Below are positions 37,274-47,500 of a DNA stretch of 64,000 bases, piece after piece. Position 1 is the first letter of the stretch; the number at the start of each line of letters is the position of its first letter. The stretch spans positions 496,001-560,000 of the forward strand of contig BSBN01001199.1 of assembly GCA_027924645.1 (NCBI GenBank). Reading direction: 5' to 3'. Source of the DNA: Cunninghamia lanceolata. Its lineage: Eukaryota; Streptophyta; Pinopsida; Cupressales; Cupressaceae. The translations under genes were made by a program, and so were the position numbers. A model generated the notes under the pieces. The model was not told the DNA's origin. It was given only the letters and a program-made list of their open reading frames with translations, and searched no databases.

Positions 37274-37891
37274 TGTTGTAGTGGGGACCTTATGTTAACT
37301 CCTAGAACGGGGGGTGGACCTTAGGGTTCCACATGGTCGGGTAGATGTGCTTTATCTGAATTGGTTTTTTTTTCCTTGTCAATGTTCATGTGCAAGGAGG
37401 ATGTACCTTGTGTATCAGATATCAAATCTTGTACCAATTTGAGGAGATAATTATTTATGCTCTTGTGCTAGCCTTATGTATAATATAAGACATAATGTAT
37501 GTATTCTAATGTAATTAGGAGATGATAGTATGTAAAGTAAAATGATGTACTCATACGTATAGGAATTTGTATATGCACATGTAATTTTGTATACATGATC
37601 ATGTTGATTATTTGTCTGATGTTATGACATGGAGATGTAAATGTTTATTCATTTAATGCAATAGATTTATAATGATCTATTGATGTTAGTTAATTCACAT
37701 TGTATGGTAGATCATGTTAAAAGTTTTGTTAGTGATGCAGTTACAACATCCTGGAGAATAATACTTAGTTTATTGATATGTATAGATATGTTGAACATTA
37801 CTTTGTTATCTTATTCATTTAAAAAAAAATTGTTTTGTTTGTATAGCATAATTGTGTTGTTCTCTAAGGTGTTCCATGGTCGGGCATTACA
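37274..37891. other. Right terminal segment of element B
   Basis: AT-rich and LTR-like, it ends GGTCGGGCATTACA. A related GGTCGGG block occurs at 37338-37344. No coding sequence was seen. Confidence 0.45.
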
Positions 37892-38073
37892 CTTGTAATC
37901 TTTCACCATCACTTTTAACGCTCTACACTCTGCAAAGACAAATTCTCTTGCAGCTTCCTAGTTCTCACTTGCTTAGGATTCTCTCCCACCTGCAACAATC
38001 TTTTGAGCTCTTCACAACTACTTCACTCTTCCTACAGGTCCTGGTGCATACTCTACACACTCAGGGTCTTCTA

Positions 38074-38085
38074 GCTCTGATACCA
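38074..38085 (-). promoter_or_regulatory. Primer-binding site of element A
   Basis: GCTCTGATACCA on the plus strand is the complement of the initiator-Met type primer-binding site. It is two bases from the LTR at 38088. Confidence 0.88.
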
Positions 38086-38087
38086 TT

Positions 38088-39064
38088 TGATGCAGTCATG
38101 ACAAGAGAATCTAATGAAGGATTGTCCCATCATGCAACACAATCAACTTCTATTACATACATTGAAATAACAACAATATTCACACCTTCAAATTGTTATA
38201 ATCATGTGCTCAAAACTTCAAATATCGAAACAAATTGTATATGCCAACATAACCTTGTTAAATTTCAGCATTAAGATTGTTGTTTGCCAAGATTACTCTT
38301 CTTCTCTTAGATGAAATTAACTTTGATAAATTCCAGCGATTAAGGATTTATGTTTGTCCCTTTGATTCAACCCAAATGTTTTTATGCAACCCATCAAGGT
38401 AACAACACACCTACATAACGTCCACAAATCTAACTATGAAATATCTCTATCAAACTTTCCAACTATCCACCTCCACAAACTTATAAATTCAAAAACAATT
38501 CACCTAACAAGTCACCATGGACTTTCACTTTCTTTGTCTCATGAAAATGGATGTATTTCCCTTGGAGAATTCTCTTCAACATCACCTATGGATGTCCTCT
38601 TGATGACCTGCTAAATCAGAAATAAATTTGGGCTCTTCTCTTCTTTCTCAATACCTCTTTGGAGCTAAACTTCAATCTATTTGTAAATTCTCCTTTGCAT
38701 AGTTTCATCTTCCTCATTTTTGGCTCCAATGACTCTTGGTATTCCTCTTCTTGCTTGGTGGAGTCCAACTTGGAGAAAGGTGACTCTTGGGATTCTTTTC
38801 TTGCTTTCTTTCATGACTTGGGTGCGTGAAAACTCTTCATTGTCCAATCTTTATCTTCTAGCATGTAGGTTACTAGGATTTTCTCCATATGCAACTTGCC
38901 TTGTCTTTTCCTTGGAGTGTTAGAATTAAAATATTTATTTTATTTCCCAAAATTTTGTATATGGTCTTGATTAGAAATCTGCAAGACAAACAAAAGGGTA
39001 AAAGAAATAAAATATTTTTTTGGTTGATGCAAGATTGCTTGTGACCCTGGATGCTCTTGCATCA
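38088..39064 (-). repeat. 5' LTR of element A
   Basis: It begins TGATGCAG and ends TGCATCA on the plus strand. It matches 23059-24043 along its length and is followed by the CTTTT duplication. Confidence 0.88.
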
Positions 39065-39069
39065 CTTTT

Positions 39070-39639
39070 TTAAAATATTAAAAATCAATTTTTCAGTCAA
39101 CTTCACTTGGTCAAAAATATATGAAAATCAAAAATTTTAAATTTTAATGTATACCCAATAAATTCTGGAATGTGACGCATCTTTTGGATTTAAAAAATGA
39201 TTAATATGTTGAAAGTTATGGATGTTTTTCAATATGTATATCAAACATAGCATATGTAGAAAATAATAATAATTACCTATTAAAATTATTATGAGGTGTA
39301 TATTGTATTTTAGAATCTTAATAGCTTCATCTATAAACCCTTTTGATTTGATTAAATTTAGTTACGAAAAATCTATCAGCTTCAAGGATGAAATTGTGGA
39401 AATTTTTAGGATAACACTGAATAGGTATTTTTATAGGTTTCTTTGGCAAGTTTTGGGACTCCCACTTGGTTAAATATGAGGTAATCACAAGGAATTTTTG
39501 GAGGGAATCCATATTTCAGCTATAAAAATTAACACCCTTTCCATCCAAATCTAAATATCAGTCTAAATCTTAGCACTTTTTCATCCAACAATTGTTTTCT
39601 CTATTGCCACTATTTGGCCCATCATGATCTCGCACTCAC
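39070..39639. other. AT-rich spacer right of element A
   Basis: Nothing recognised except that the right end runs into the Copia protease remnant. Before element A inserted, this was continuous with the sequence left of 23058. Confidence 0.4.
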
Positions 39640-39850
39640 CCACATAATACATCATTGAAGGTACCTTCACCAACATCAATTTCTAGTTGCATGCATAAAG
39701 TATTGTTACCCATCAAAGTAGGTGGCATAGTACAAGACTCAAATGAAGAGAACATACCCTACGAAGAAGCCATATGATGATAAGCTACAACATCAAGAAG
39801 CCATCTCTCTAACTGAAGACTTGTAGAATAAAAAGTGCCATACCTTTCAT
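39640..39850 (-). pseudogene. Copia protease remnant
   Basis: On the minus strand the sequence reads DERYGTFY, then WLLDVVAYHHM, FSSFESCTMPPTLMGNN and DVGEGTFNDVLC, with a stop between. This is the order of Copia aspartic protease: WLLDTGASxHMT, FSSF, the flap-like IxMGN and GTFNDVLxVP. The catalytic DTG or DSG is changed to DVV. It is an old element, distinct from element C. Confidence 0.8.
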
Positions 39851-42058
39851 CTTCATTTTTTTGTCCCATTAGCCAATTTCAATAACCTTCAACAATATTT
39901 TAAAAGTAAACTCAAAATAATTATTTTAGATACATGGTAAAATAATGAATATAAATATGTCAAATACAAAAATGTAGAAATAATAATAGGTGTAAAAATT
40001 AGGTAGTTCTTATACATGATAAAATAAGGGTACATAGTATTAGAGAAGTGTATTGGGAGGGGTGTTATTAATCAAATATTAGGGTTAGAAATAAAAATAG
40101 AGGTATTGTTTAGTATGCTATACACAAATGTGATAACATATAAGTTTATTTAATGAATCCCTTGTGAGTACCAAGAACATAATTTAATCCAATGAGTTAC
40201 AATATGAACAATTAGAAGTTACCAATGTGGAGTACAAAATAAATTATATAATTTCATAAATGACACTAAAAAAGGAGTCACTATGAGCCCAAACATACCT
40301 CAATAATTTCCAAAATGGAGTCTCTCAATAGGATTTTAATAAAACTAAAAATTATAAGAAATAGTGCCACAAACCCCCAAAAATAATATTACCATTGGAT
40401 AGCTATAGAAAAATATAGAGATTAAAAAAATGACCATGATTATAGTTTAGATGAGTGAGAATGAGCCTTTTAAAGTGTAGGTGTCAAATAAAATACAAAT
40501 CTCTATAGACAAGGAACACTCAAGTAAATGATGATTCCATCATATATAGATGACCAAGCCACAATCATGAAGGTTGCTTAACTAAAATTAATTCAAATTA
40601 TGTATTGACTACAATGCCAAAGGTATTGAATGTCTAGGTTGTGTGTTTAAAGACATCACTATAGTTCATTATGGTCATTTGATGTATGTGGGATAACAAT
40701 CCATTCAAAATTAGCACACCACATTAAAAAGCATATTAGTCATTGTCGTATGAATTACAAGTTTAACTATTGGATATTATATCTACATCATCATCTAACA
40801 TCTCTATTTGAATCATTGTTGAATTGAGCTAGGGACATGATTTCTAGCAAGTAAATAAAATGCTCTTCCACTTCATTATAGAAACTTCTTAACACCACCT
40901 AATTTTATTTACATGTATATCATCTAGGTAATCATCTACTATGAGTACTCTAGTATCTCTCCATCCAATATCAAATTGCACCATCTAAATTAAATCACAA
41001 CTGTTTTAAGCTATTAAATTCTTAAGTCTTAGTCATTAGAGAGTTTTGATTAATTATCCAATTCTAAATTTCACTTTTTTTCTATCTATCATAGTGTCAC
41101 AATAATTTTGAAGTAACTTCCAATTCATCTTAGTCTACTTTGATTCATATTTCATATTTATATTTATCATTATCAACTTAAGGAATTACCTAAAATTTAA
41201 TAATTCACATCATCCATTAATTAACCTAATGGTGAAAGTGATTACTTCCAAACACAACAAGCATCCAAACAAACATAACAAGCATCCAAACATAACAAGT
41301 AAGAAGGAAATAAAATAGAGGTGAAACTGACTAGATTCCATACTTAACAAATAAATAAAAAAATGAATCAACTTAAATTCTACTAATTTATGAAGTTTGG
41401 CAAGGAAGAAAAAAATAAAACCTAAATTTTACTAATTTGTGAAGTTTGGAATATTCACTTATTCCAACACTATAGTTTCATTAAAATGATATTTTGTTTG
41501 AAGTATAGAGATGATTTTCCATCCAACCTTCACAAGTTTGTATATATATGGACTTAAACTCTATCATGGAATATTTAATTACTAAGAACATTTTTGAAGA
41601 CTGGGTTTTCATTAAAAAGTAATTTTGAATTATGGAGGTGATTTTGCTTTCAAACTTACCTAGTAAGAAAGAAAAGAATTGGACTTTGAAGACTTCGAAG
41701 ATTATACCAATTCATAAAGATTGGAGAACACAACTATTTCGAAACCCTCTTTACTGTAGAATCATATTCTTGCTCAAAGGTGGGAGATAACCATATTCTC
41801 AGAGATACAAAGAAAGAAAATAAAAGAAATTTACTCTTACGCTTTAAAGATTCTATCAAGCACTCTAACTTTTAAATCGAACGTTTTTTTTGCTTTAAAC
41901 CAAAAAAAATATTCGAATTCTCTCATAAATTTGTTGAGTTCAGTACGACTAATAAAAATCAATTGTCACGGAGAAGTTGTAGAGTTTAACAAGTAAGGAA
42001 GATATTCTGTTCCATTCAGTTAAAATTAAAAATCAGTAAATGGCTGTCAAAGTTTAGA
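39851..42058. other. AT-rich intergenic stretch upstream of the PGG gene
   Basis: No domain or repeat terminus was recognised. If ankyrin-repeat exons of the PGG gene existed close upstream they would lie here, but none is visible. Confidence 0.45.
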
Positions 42059-42059
42059 G

Positions 42060-42092
42060 TTATATATCTATATATATATTATATATAATAGT
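42060..42092 (+). promoter_or_regulatory. TATA-like AT tract upstream of the PGG gene
   Basis: A run of TATATATA-type sequence lies about 55-90 bp before the ATG at 42148, a reasonable place for a TATA box with a short 5' UTR. It could also be a simple AT repeat. Confidence 0.4.
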
Positions 42093-42147
42093 CACTATAA
42101 TTTGAATAACACTGAATAGAGAGGAACTAACTGTACTACTCGGGGAG

Positions 42148-42678
42148 ATGGACAGACAGCGAGAAGAATTTGTAGATAAAGAGCGACAGGAATGGGTCCA
42201 AACGCTCTTAATAGTTGCAACTCTTATATCTACTGTTACTTTTGCTGCAGCGTTCACAATTCCAGGGGGAGTGAGTAGTGATGAGGGTATTCCAGTGCAG
42301 ATGCATTCGGCTGCATTGAAGGCTTTCATAATAACTAATAATCTAGCTATGTGCCTCTCCATGTCGGCAATATTTGTGTTATTCTTAGTCACTAGTGGGT
42401 TATTTTGGTTTAAGTTGATATGGTTTAAGTTTATATCGTCCATCCCGGCCGATTATGTGGATAAACGTCTGATGATAAGAGCGAATGATGTGGTATCCTA
42501 TGCAGTTATAGTCCTCTTCTGTGCGTTCATAGCAACCCTGGTTTCATATTCAACAGGTTTATATGTTTTGTTGGCACCAAGATGTTTATGGTTGGCCTTA
42601 CTCACTTGCATCCCTATGTGCAGCGTTCCCTTAATCATTGTTATCTTGATCTCCTATTATGTGATTGGAGGGGCTTGA
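42148..42678 (+). CDS. PGG-domain membrane protein (ITN1/ACD6-like C-terminal domain), 176 aa
   Basis: The ATG at 42148 opens 176 codons with a clean stop. Residues 16-42 (VQTLLIVATLISTVTFAAAF then TIPGG) are the diagnostic start of the plant PGG domain (PF13962), found at the C-terminus of ankyrin-repeat membrane proteins of the ACD6/ITN1 group that act in salicylate defence and salt-stress signalling. Four hydrophobic segments are visible at about residues 18-40, 58-84, 112-135 and 145-172, as in the family. The usual N-terminal ankyrin repeats are absent. An in-frame stop lies about 45 bp upstream, so the protein is either a stand-alone PGG protein, the last exon of a split gene whose other exons are outside view, or a truncated copy. 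The frame is undamaged, unlike everything around it. Confidence 0.8.
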   Translation: MDRQREEFVDKERQEWVQTLLIVATLISTVTFAAAFTIPGGVSSDEGIPVQMHSAALKAFIITNNLAMCLSMSAIFVLFLVTSGLFWFKLIWFKFISSIPADYVDKRLMIRANDVVSYAVIVLFCAFIATLVSYSTGLYVLLAPRCLWLALLTCIPMCSVPLIIVILISYYVIGGA

Positions 42679-42719
42679 TCATCTATCATGTGATTCTTAT
42701 TATTCCTCATGGAGGAGAT

Positions 42720-42830
42720 TATTGACAGAAGGGGACCGTTGTCCCCCTTCCCCTATATCCATGGATAGAAGGGGACTTATATGTATATTGGATGAGGTTA
42801 TTGGATAGAAGGGACTATTCCCTTGGAATT
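42720..42830 (+). repeat. Short tandem GATAGAAGGGGAC motif with hairpin
   Basis: Three copies of GA(C/T)AGAAGGG(G)AC occur at about 42724, 42765 and 42803. The first is followed by a GTCCCCCTTC arm that can pair with it. This lies between the PGG stop codon and the TRIM element. Confidence 0.6.
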
Positions 42831-44216
42831 TATAGTTTAATTGCTTCTTATTATTATTAGCACCTTCATAATAAAGTCATCATAGTGATTTAGTGGTTTA
42901 TTAGTGTTGTTACAGTTTTTAGCACAGTTGTAATAAAGTCATCATAGTGACTTAGTGGTTTGTCAATGTTGTTATTATTAGTATTTTGAATATTGGACAA
43001 GTTACACATTTATTTATTGTTAATGACATCTCTCAATCTCTATACAAGGAGATGAAACTTGTCATTCTTACTCTTCAATATCTAATAGTAATATGTTTTG
43101 GTGTGTTCTATGAGAGCATTATAGTTTAGTTTTACAATTTTTTTACCTATTGGTTTTTGCATAATTGGCATCAGAGCAATATATGATCCTATGTTATTGA
43201 AAGATTTTATGAGAATAAGGTTAAGATATTGATGTTCTTGGAGGTTACGAATTCAAAGCTCTCTTTATGGTCATTTTGTATTAGCTTATTGTAATCTTGA
43301 TATTGATAATTTGTAAGGTCATTTTTTTGTTTGGAGATATAATTTTGATTTATGGATGCATTTTCAATTGAACCTGACATCTTACTGTATTATGAGCTTT
43401 ACACATATGACTAAAAATCTTGTTTGTGTTGATTGGGCTCTTAGAGATTGTAGTGCTACCACTGGTAGGTAAGGACTAACAGGGCAAACAGGAGACTAGA
43501 AAATATCAAAGGTTGGATGAATCTCCTCATCTCAAGCCAACTTCTTGCTCATATATGGTGCTTTGTATGAGAAGCATTATGTTTTGTTTTTTCTCTATAT
43601 GCTAATAGTGTTGAAGAAATCATATATTAACAAGTCTATTTTTTGAAATTATTACTTAGATAGTTTGAGAGATTTGTGATTGAGGAGATTGGAGAGGTGG
43701 TAACTTGGGAAATCAAGAATTCAACTCGGGAGCTACACCTTTACGAAGGTTAAATGGAAGCTTGATAGAGTTCTACGTGGTTCAAGAACTATTTTCAAAG
43801 AAAAACTTCTAATAAATATATGTTTCTATTTAGTTTTAAGTCTTTGTGTTGGTATGATAAGCCTTAAGAGAGTGTGTTAGAATTTAAGGCTTAATGTTTT
43901 AGTCTTGTTATTATTAGCACCTTTACAATAAAGTCATCATAGTGACTTAGTAGTTTATTAGTGTTACTATTATTAACACATTTGCAATAAAATCACCATA
44001 GTGTAGTAGCTTTTTTATGTTGCTATTATTAGTATTTTATATCTTAGACAAGTGTCACATTTATTTATTGTTGGTTACATCTCCCAATTTCTATATAAGG
44101 AAATAAAACTCGTCATTTTTCTTACTCTTCAATGTCTAATAATAATATTTTGGGTGTATTTTTGAGAGCATTATGGCTTAGTTTTACAATTTTATATATC
44201 TACATTGGTTTTGGCA
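42831..44216 (+). mobile_element. TRIM-type LTR element, about 1.39 kb
   Basis: Direct LTRs of about 330-340 bp lie at about 42831-43161 and 43875-44216. A primer-binding site TGGCATCAGAGC (43166-43177, one change from the usual form) follows the first. The interior of about 0.7 kb has no ORF. The 3' LTR begins TGTTAG, and the corresponding start of the 5' LTR has mutated. No convincing target-site duplication was found. The small size and lack of coding define a terminal-repeat retrotransposon in miniature. It starts about 150 bp downstream of the PGG stop codon. Confidence 0.8.
42860..42990 (+). repeat. 62-bp tandem duplication inside the TRIM LTR
   Basis: AATAAAGTCATCATAGTG followed by (A/G)(T/C)TTAGTGGTTT occurs twice in the 5' LTR (about 42870 and 42932) and twice, more diverged, in the 3' LTR (about 43928 and 43988). 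The duplication therefore predates insertion. Each unit contains an AATAAA polyadenylation-type signal. Confidence 0.8.
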
Positions 44217-46279
44217 TAATGGTGAGTCTACACATTCTCCTTACTTCTCGTATATGTATATATACTAGTAATTGGACCCATAGGTTCAATGAGTACATTG
44301 ATATTTTTTGTTACAGTAGAATTTTGTTAGGGTGATAATTTTTCATGGGGAAATCCTTAATTACATGGAAAATGATACAAGTTGTATGCACTTTATTGAA
44401 TGCATTGTTTATAGGATAGAAACAAGTCAAATAACTTTTATTGCAAAGCAAAAGAGAATTAGTTAGAACTAAAAATCATGTACCATAGCTTTATATCCAT
44501 GAAATTCATTAGAACTAAATTATATCAGGTCTAAAATTTTGAATTTGGTATCATACTTGATCTCAAAATGAATGTTCCTTAGAAGGTGTGTTGGAATTCA
44601 AATGCACTTCTTGATATAATTTGAATGTTTCCATCATGAAAGGGAAAGTGTCTCGGTGTTGGAAAATCTCATTAACCACAAGTAGGTTCTATGTTTGAAA
44701 GTCAGCCAATCCAATATTCTCATTCATGTACCAATAATTCCTTATAGAAAAAAATACATTCTTTATAGAAGAAAAATAGTTAAAATTAAAATCTATTTTA
44801 AAATACATAAAGTGGCTCAAATAACTTTCATAAATGATAGTGGAAATACACTCCAAGGGAATGAATCCACACCTTTGTACTATTCAATAATTTGAGCTCC
44901 TTTAGTGAACACTAGTTCATTTAATATTTAGGAAAGAAATGGATTCACTAATTATCACTTTTTGGTAGGGATGAAGTATTAAATTTCTATAGGCTATTTG
45001 ATTATTGAAGAGTGTGATGTTTAAATAGAATGTAGAGAGATGGAGCACCTTGTGCATAAAAGCTCTCTACATAGTCTACTATGGTTGTATCATTATTTGC
45101 ATAGTAATATGAAATGGCTAAATAAAATAAATATCCCAAAAAATAGTATTCTAATCCTAAGGTCATAAATTGATAATAAAAATCAAATTAATTTCATTCA
45201 ATATTTTTAAACAATATTAAAGTTGAGAGTAAAATTAGTACAACATCAAAGAATATTAAAGTTAAGAATAAAACTAATATATCAACAATCAAATTATTGG
45301 AAAACATTTTCACAATTAAGCAATTGTTAGGTTGGGCACAAATATAATAAATTTAAATAAAAATGCCTTTCTCTTTTGGTACATTTGGAAACAAATGAGG
45401 GTGGTGTGATTATCTCATCATGTGTGTAGTCCTCTGACACAAGGAAGGTCAATGTCATTAGAGAGATTTGTTCAAGCACAATAATCAAATCCATCATAAA
45501 AGCTTGATCAAAGCTAAGCTCAATACACATACTAAGAACATTTCTACCAAGGATCATCATGCTATAACACTTGCATTTCACCTACACAAAATCCCTTCAC
45601 CAAAGGATTAAAAAACCCATTCTTGCAAAGATAGTAAAAAGAAAAAGAAAAAATGAGGAGGCACTCTTCCATTGGTAAGATCAAAGAATTTATCATAGTG
45701 AAGAGGGGTTTTTGACGTTCCAAATTATCTTCAAAATAGCCTTTCCATCTTAGGTGTAGACTAGGAAGATACAAAGGAAGGTATGCAACCATACAATCAA
45801 TTAAATAATAGAATTATGTAAAAAAAATGTAAAATTGATGTTTATACCTTGTGACATAATGTGAGAAGTAGTTTGTCCTAAGCATACATGAGAATAAGGT
45901 GGTTCGATGTGACAATGTATGTGTCCACTATGAAGAAGAGATCTCCATTAGAATCAAGGATGGTGAACCCCTTGCTAGAATTTATAGAATTTGATAAAGA
46001 GAAATATATACATTTTTATAATAGAATCAAATTAGAGATGTGAACTACTATGAAATGAAACATAAAATCACATTACTTATTTTCTATAAAAATAAAATTA
46101 TACAAGGTTTGCTTATTAACTAATTGACTCCATTAATGGCTTCTAGAAAGCTTTTCTCAAGAAAATGAGAATATGTTTAATAAACATTTTAAACACACAC
46201 AGAATCCTTAAAAAATGGAATAATTAGAAAAAGAAAAGTCATATTCTATCTTCTTGTAATTTATTTTTGTTAGAATGAT
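44217..46279. other. AT-rich intergenic stretch
   Basis: Two adjoining minus-strand open frames (45327-45581 and 45562-45792) have no recognisable domain. No repeat termini were seen. Confidence 0.45.
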
Positions 46280-47500
46280 TGAATGAATAGGCTATATGAT
46301 TATTGTTACCAATTTTTCTCTATAGCCCAAATTGGTAGAGCTAGAGTACATTCAATTCATTTTAGATGAGAAATTTTTTAACATTTGCCTGTCATCTTGT
46401 TTTGCATAGTTGGAGTGCTTGAAGGATTCAGTTATGATTGCATTGTTATAATAGAGAAAAAAGGATTTAATTATCATTCATTGCATTGCAGATTTTTGGT
46501 TGAGAGATAAGTTGTTTCATTTCATTACAATGATTATTCAATTTTACAAATGAGATACACAAATGGAATAAGCATTGCATTGAATGAAAATATAATAGAT
46601 CAAATGTCCCACACCATGGGAATAGCTGAACTAACACAAACAAAGGAAATATACTATGCATCTGGAAATAAGAAAGGGAAAGAACATAGCCATCATTGCA
46701 TGTGTGATGCCTTTGATTTCTGAGGTTGTTTTATGTCCTTGCTCTCGATCTTCATAAGAACCTGCAGGATTGGAAGAGATTTGTTAGAGCTCCGGATATG
46801 AGTTCCCTATGTGCCTATCAATAGAGGCATAATACATTGTCTATGGTGCACTAAATTAGATACAAATCATTCACATGCAAGAGAGACTAAAAAGAAACAA
46901 TCATTGAGCTTTATTGTTTAATCTAATATGTTTGTTTCATGTGTAGGTATAGGTGAAATCATGTTGTTGTTTTGAAGACTATTTCAACATGTGGTGTAAA
47001 GTGGGCTCCCACAAGGGTTGAGCCCAGCATGTTGCCCCTGAACCTCAAGGGGAATAGAATTGAAATGCACATTCATATTCAGTTGAAGAGTGTCTCAACA
47101 AGTGAGTGCATGAACTCCAAGTTCATTGCCCCATCTATGATCATCAGTTCGAGAGATGAAGTGACAACCATGTATGTGCAGTGAACTTGTCCAAGATAGA
47201 TTAATAGTGTGTGGAACGGAGTAAGGCATTATCAATGTTTTGTGTTATTACATTCATTGACTATTTCATTATCATCTATTACATTCAAGACATTCAAAGA
47301 GTAGTAATCTGATCTCATCATGTAGTCTTGCATATGAAGAAATAGTACAAATAAAGATAGTGATAGAATGCAGCCTGCAAGTGAATGCATTCAAGAAACC
47401 AAGGGTACTCTTATGATGATTAGAGTCAACATGATAGGTACATTATAACCATGTTCATCCAAAGTATCTTTCATGAGGTTTACATGTAGCCAAGGTAAAT
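46280..47500 (-). repeat. Copy 1 of a dispersed repeat resembling the 3' end of a spliced gene
   Basis: The segment aligns with 62930-64000 in the same orientation. On the minus strand a pyrimidine-rich stretch ending CAATCCTGCAG at about 46763 looks like a splice acceptor. It is followed by an exon-like stretch (VLMKIESKDIKQPQKSK and a stop at about 46705) and AT-rich 3' UTR-like sequence. The plus-strand frame 46972-47184 is open here but disrupted in copy 2. The family is not recognised. Confidence 0.5.

Larger units (their letters stand above)
24931..37891. mobile_element. Nest element B: insertion inside element A, boundaries by inverted termini and TSD
   Basis: The left end TGTAGTGCCC and right end GGGCATTACA form an inverted terminal pair of the TG...CA type seen at plant LTR ends. 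The flanks are CTTGC (24926-24930) and CTTGT (37892-37896), a duplication with one mismatch. Element A sequence continues on both sides. Without element C the insertion is about 5.9 kb. I could not find matching direct LTRs or a primer-binding site, so one LTR may be truncated or both may have diverged. Its interior contains PPR and TPR-like gene debris. Confidence 0.6.
23059..39064 (-). mobile_element. Nest element A: LTR retrotransposon split by later insertions
   Basis: Direct LTRs lie at 23059-24043 and 38088-39064, about 15 kb apart. The outer flanks are CTTTT on both sides (23054-23058 and 39065-39069), a perfect duplication that shows the two LTRs belong to one insertion. A primer-binding-site complement GCTCTGATACCA lies at 38074-38085, two bases from the right LTR, so the element reads on the minus strand. 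Removing the inner insertion (24931-37891) leaves only about 1.1 kb of interior. The original element was about 3 kb and non-autonomous, carrying at most a small coiled-coil ORF. Confidence 0.88.

Noticed and set aside
45327..45792. Two adjoining minus-strand frames as a possible gene
   Set aside because: No domain, the frames use doubtful non-ATG starts, and no splice signals connect them convincingly.
46972..47184. 70-codon plus-strand frame in the dispersed repeat
   Set aside because: The homologous sequence in copy 2 (about 63640-63760) is broken by stops and shifts in this frame, so conservation as protein is not supported.
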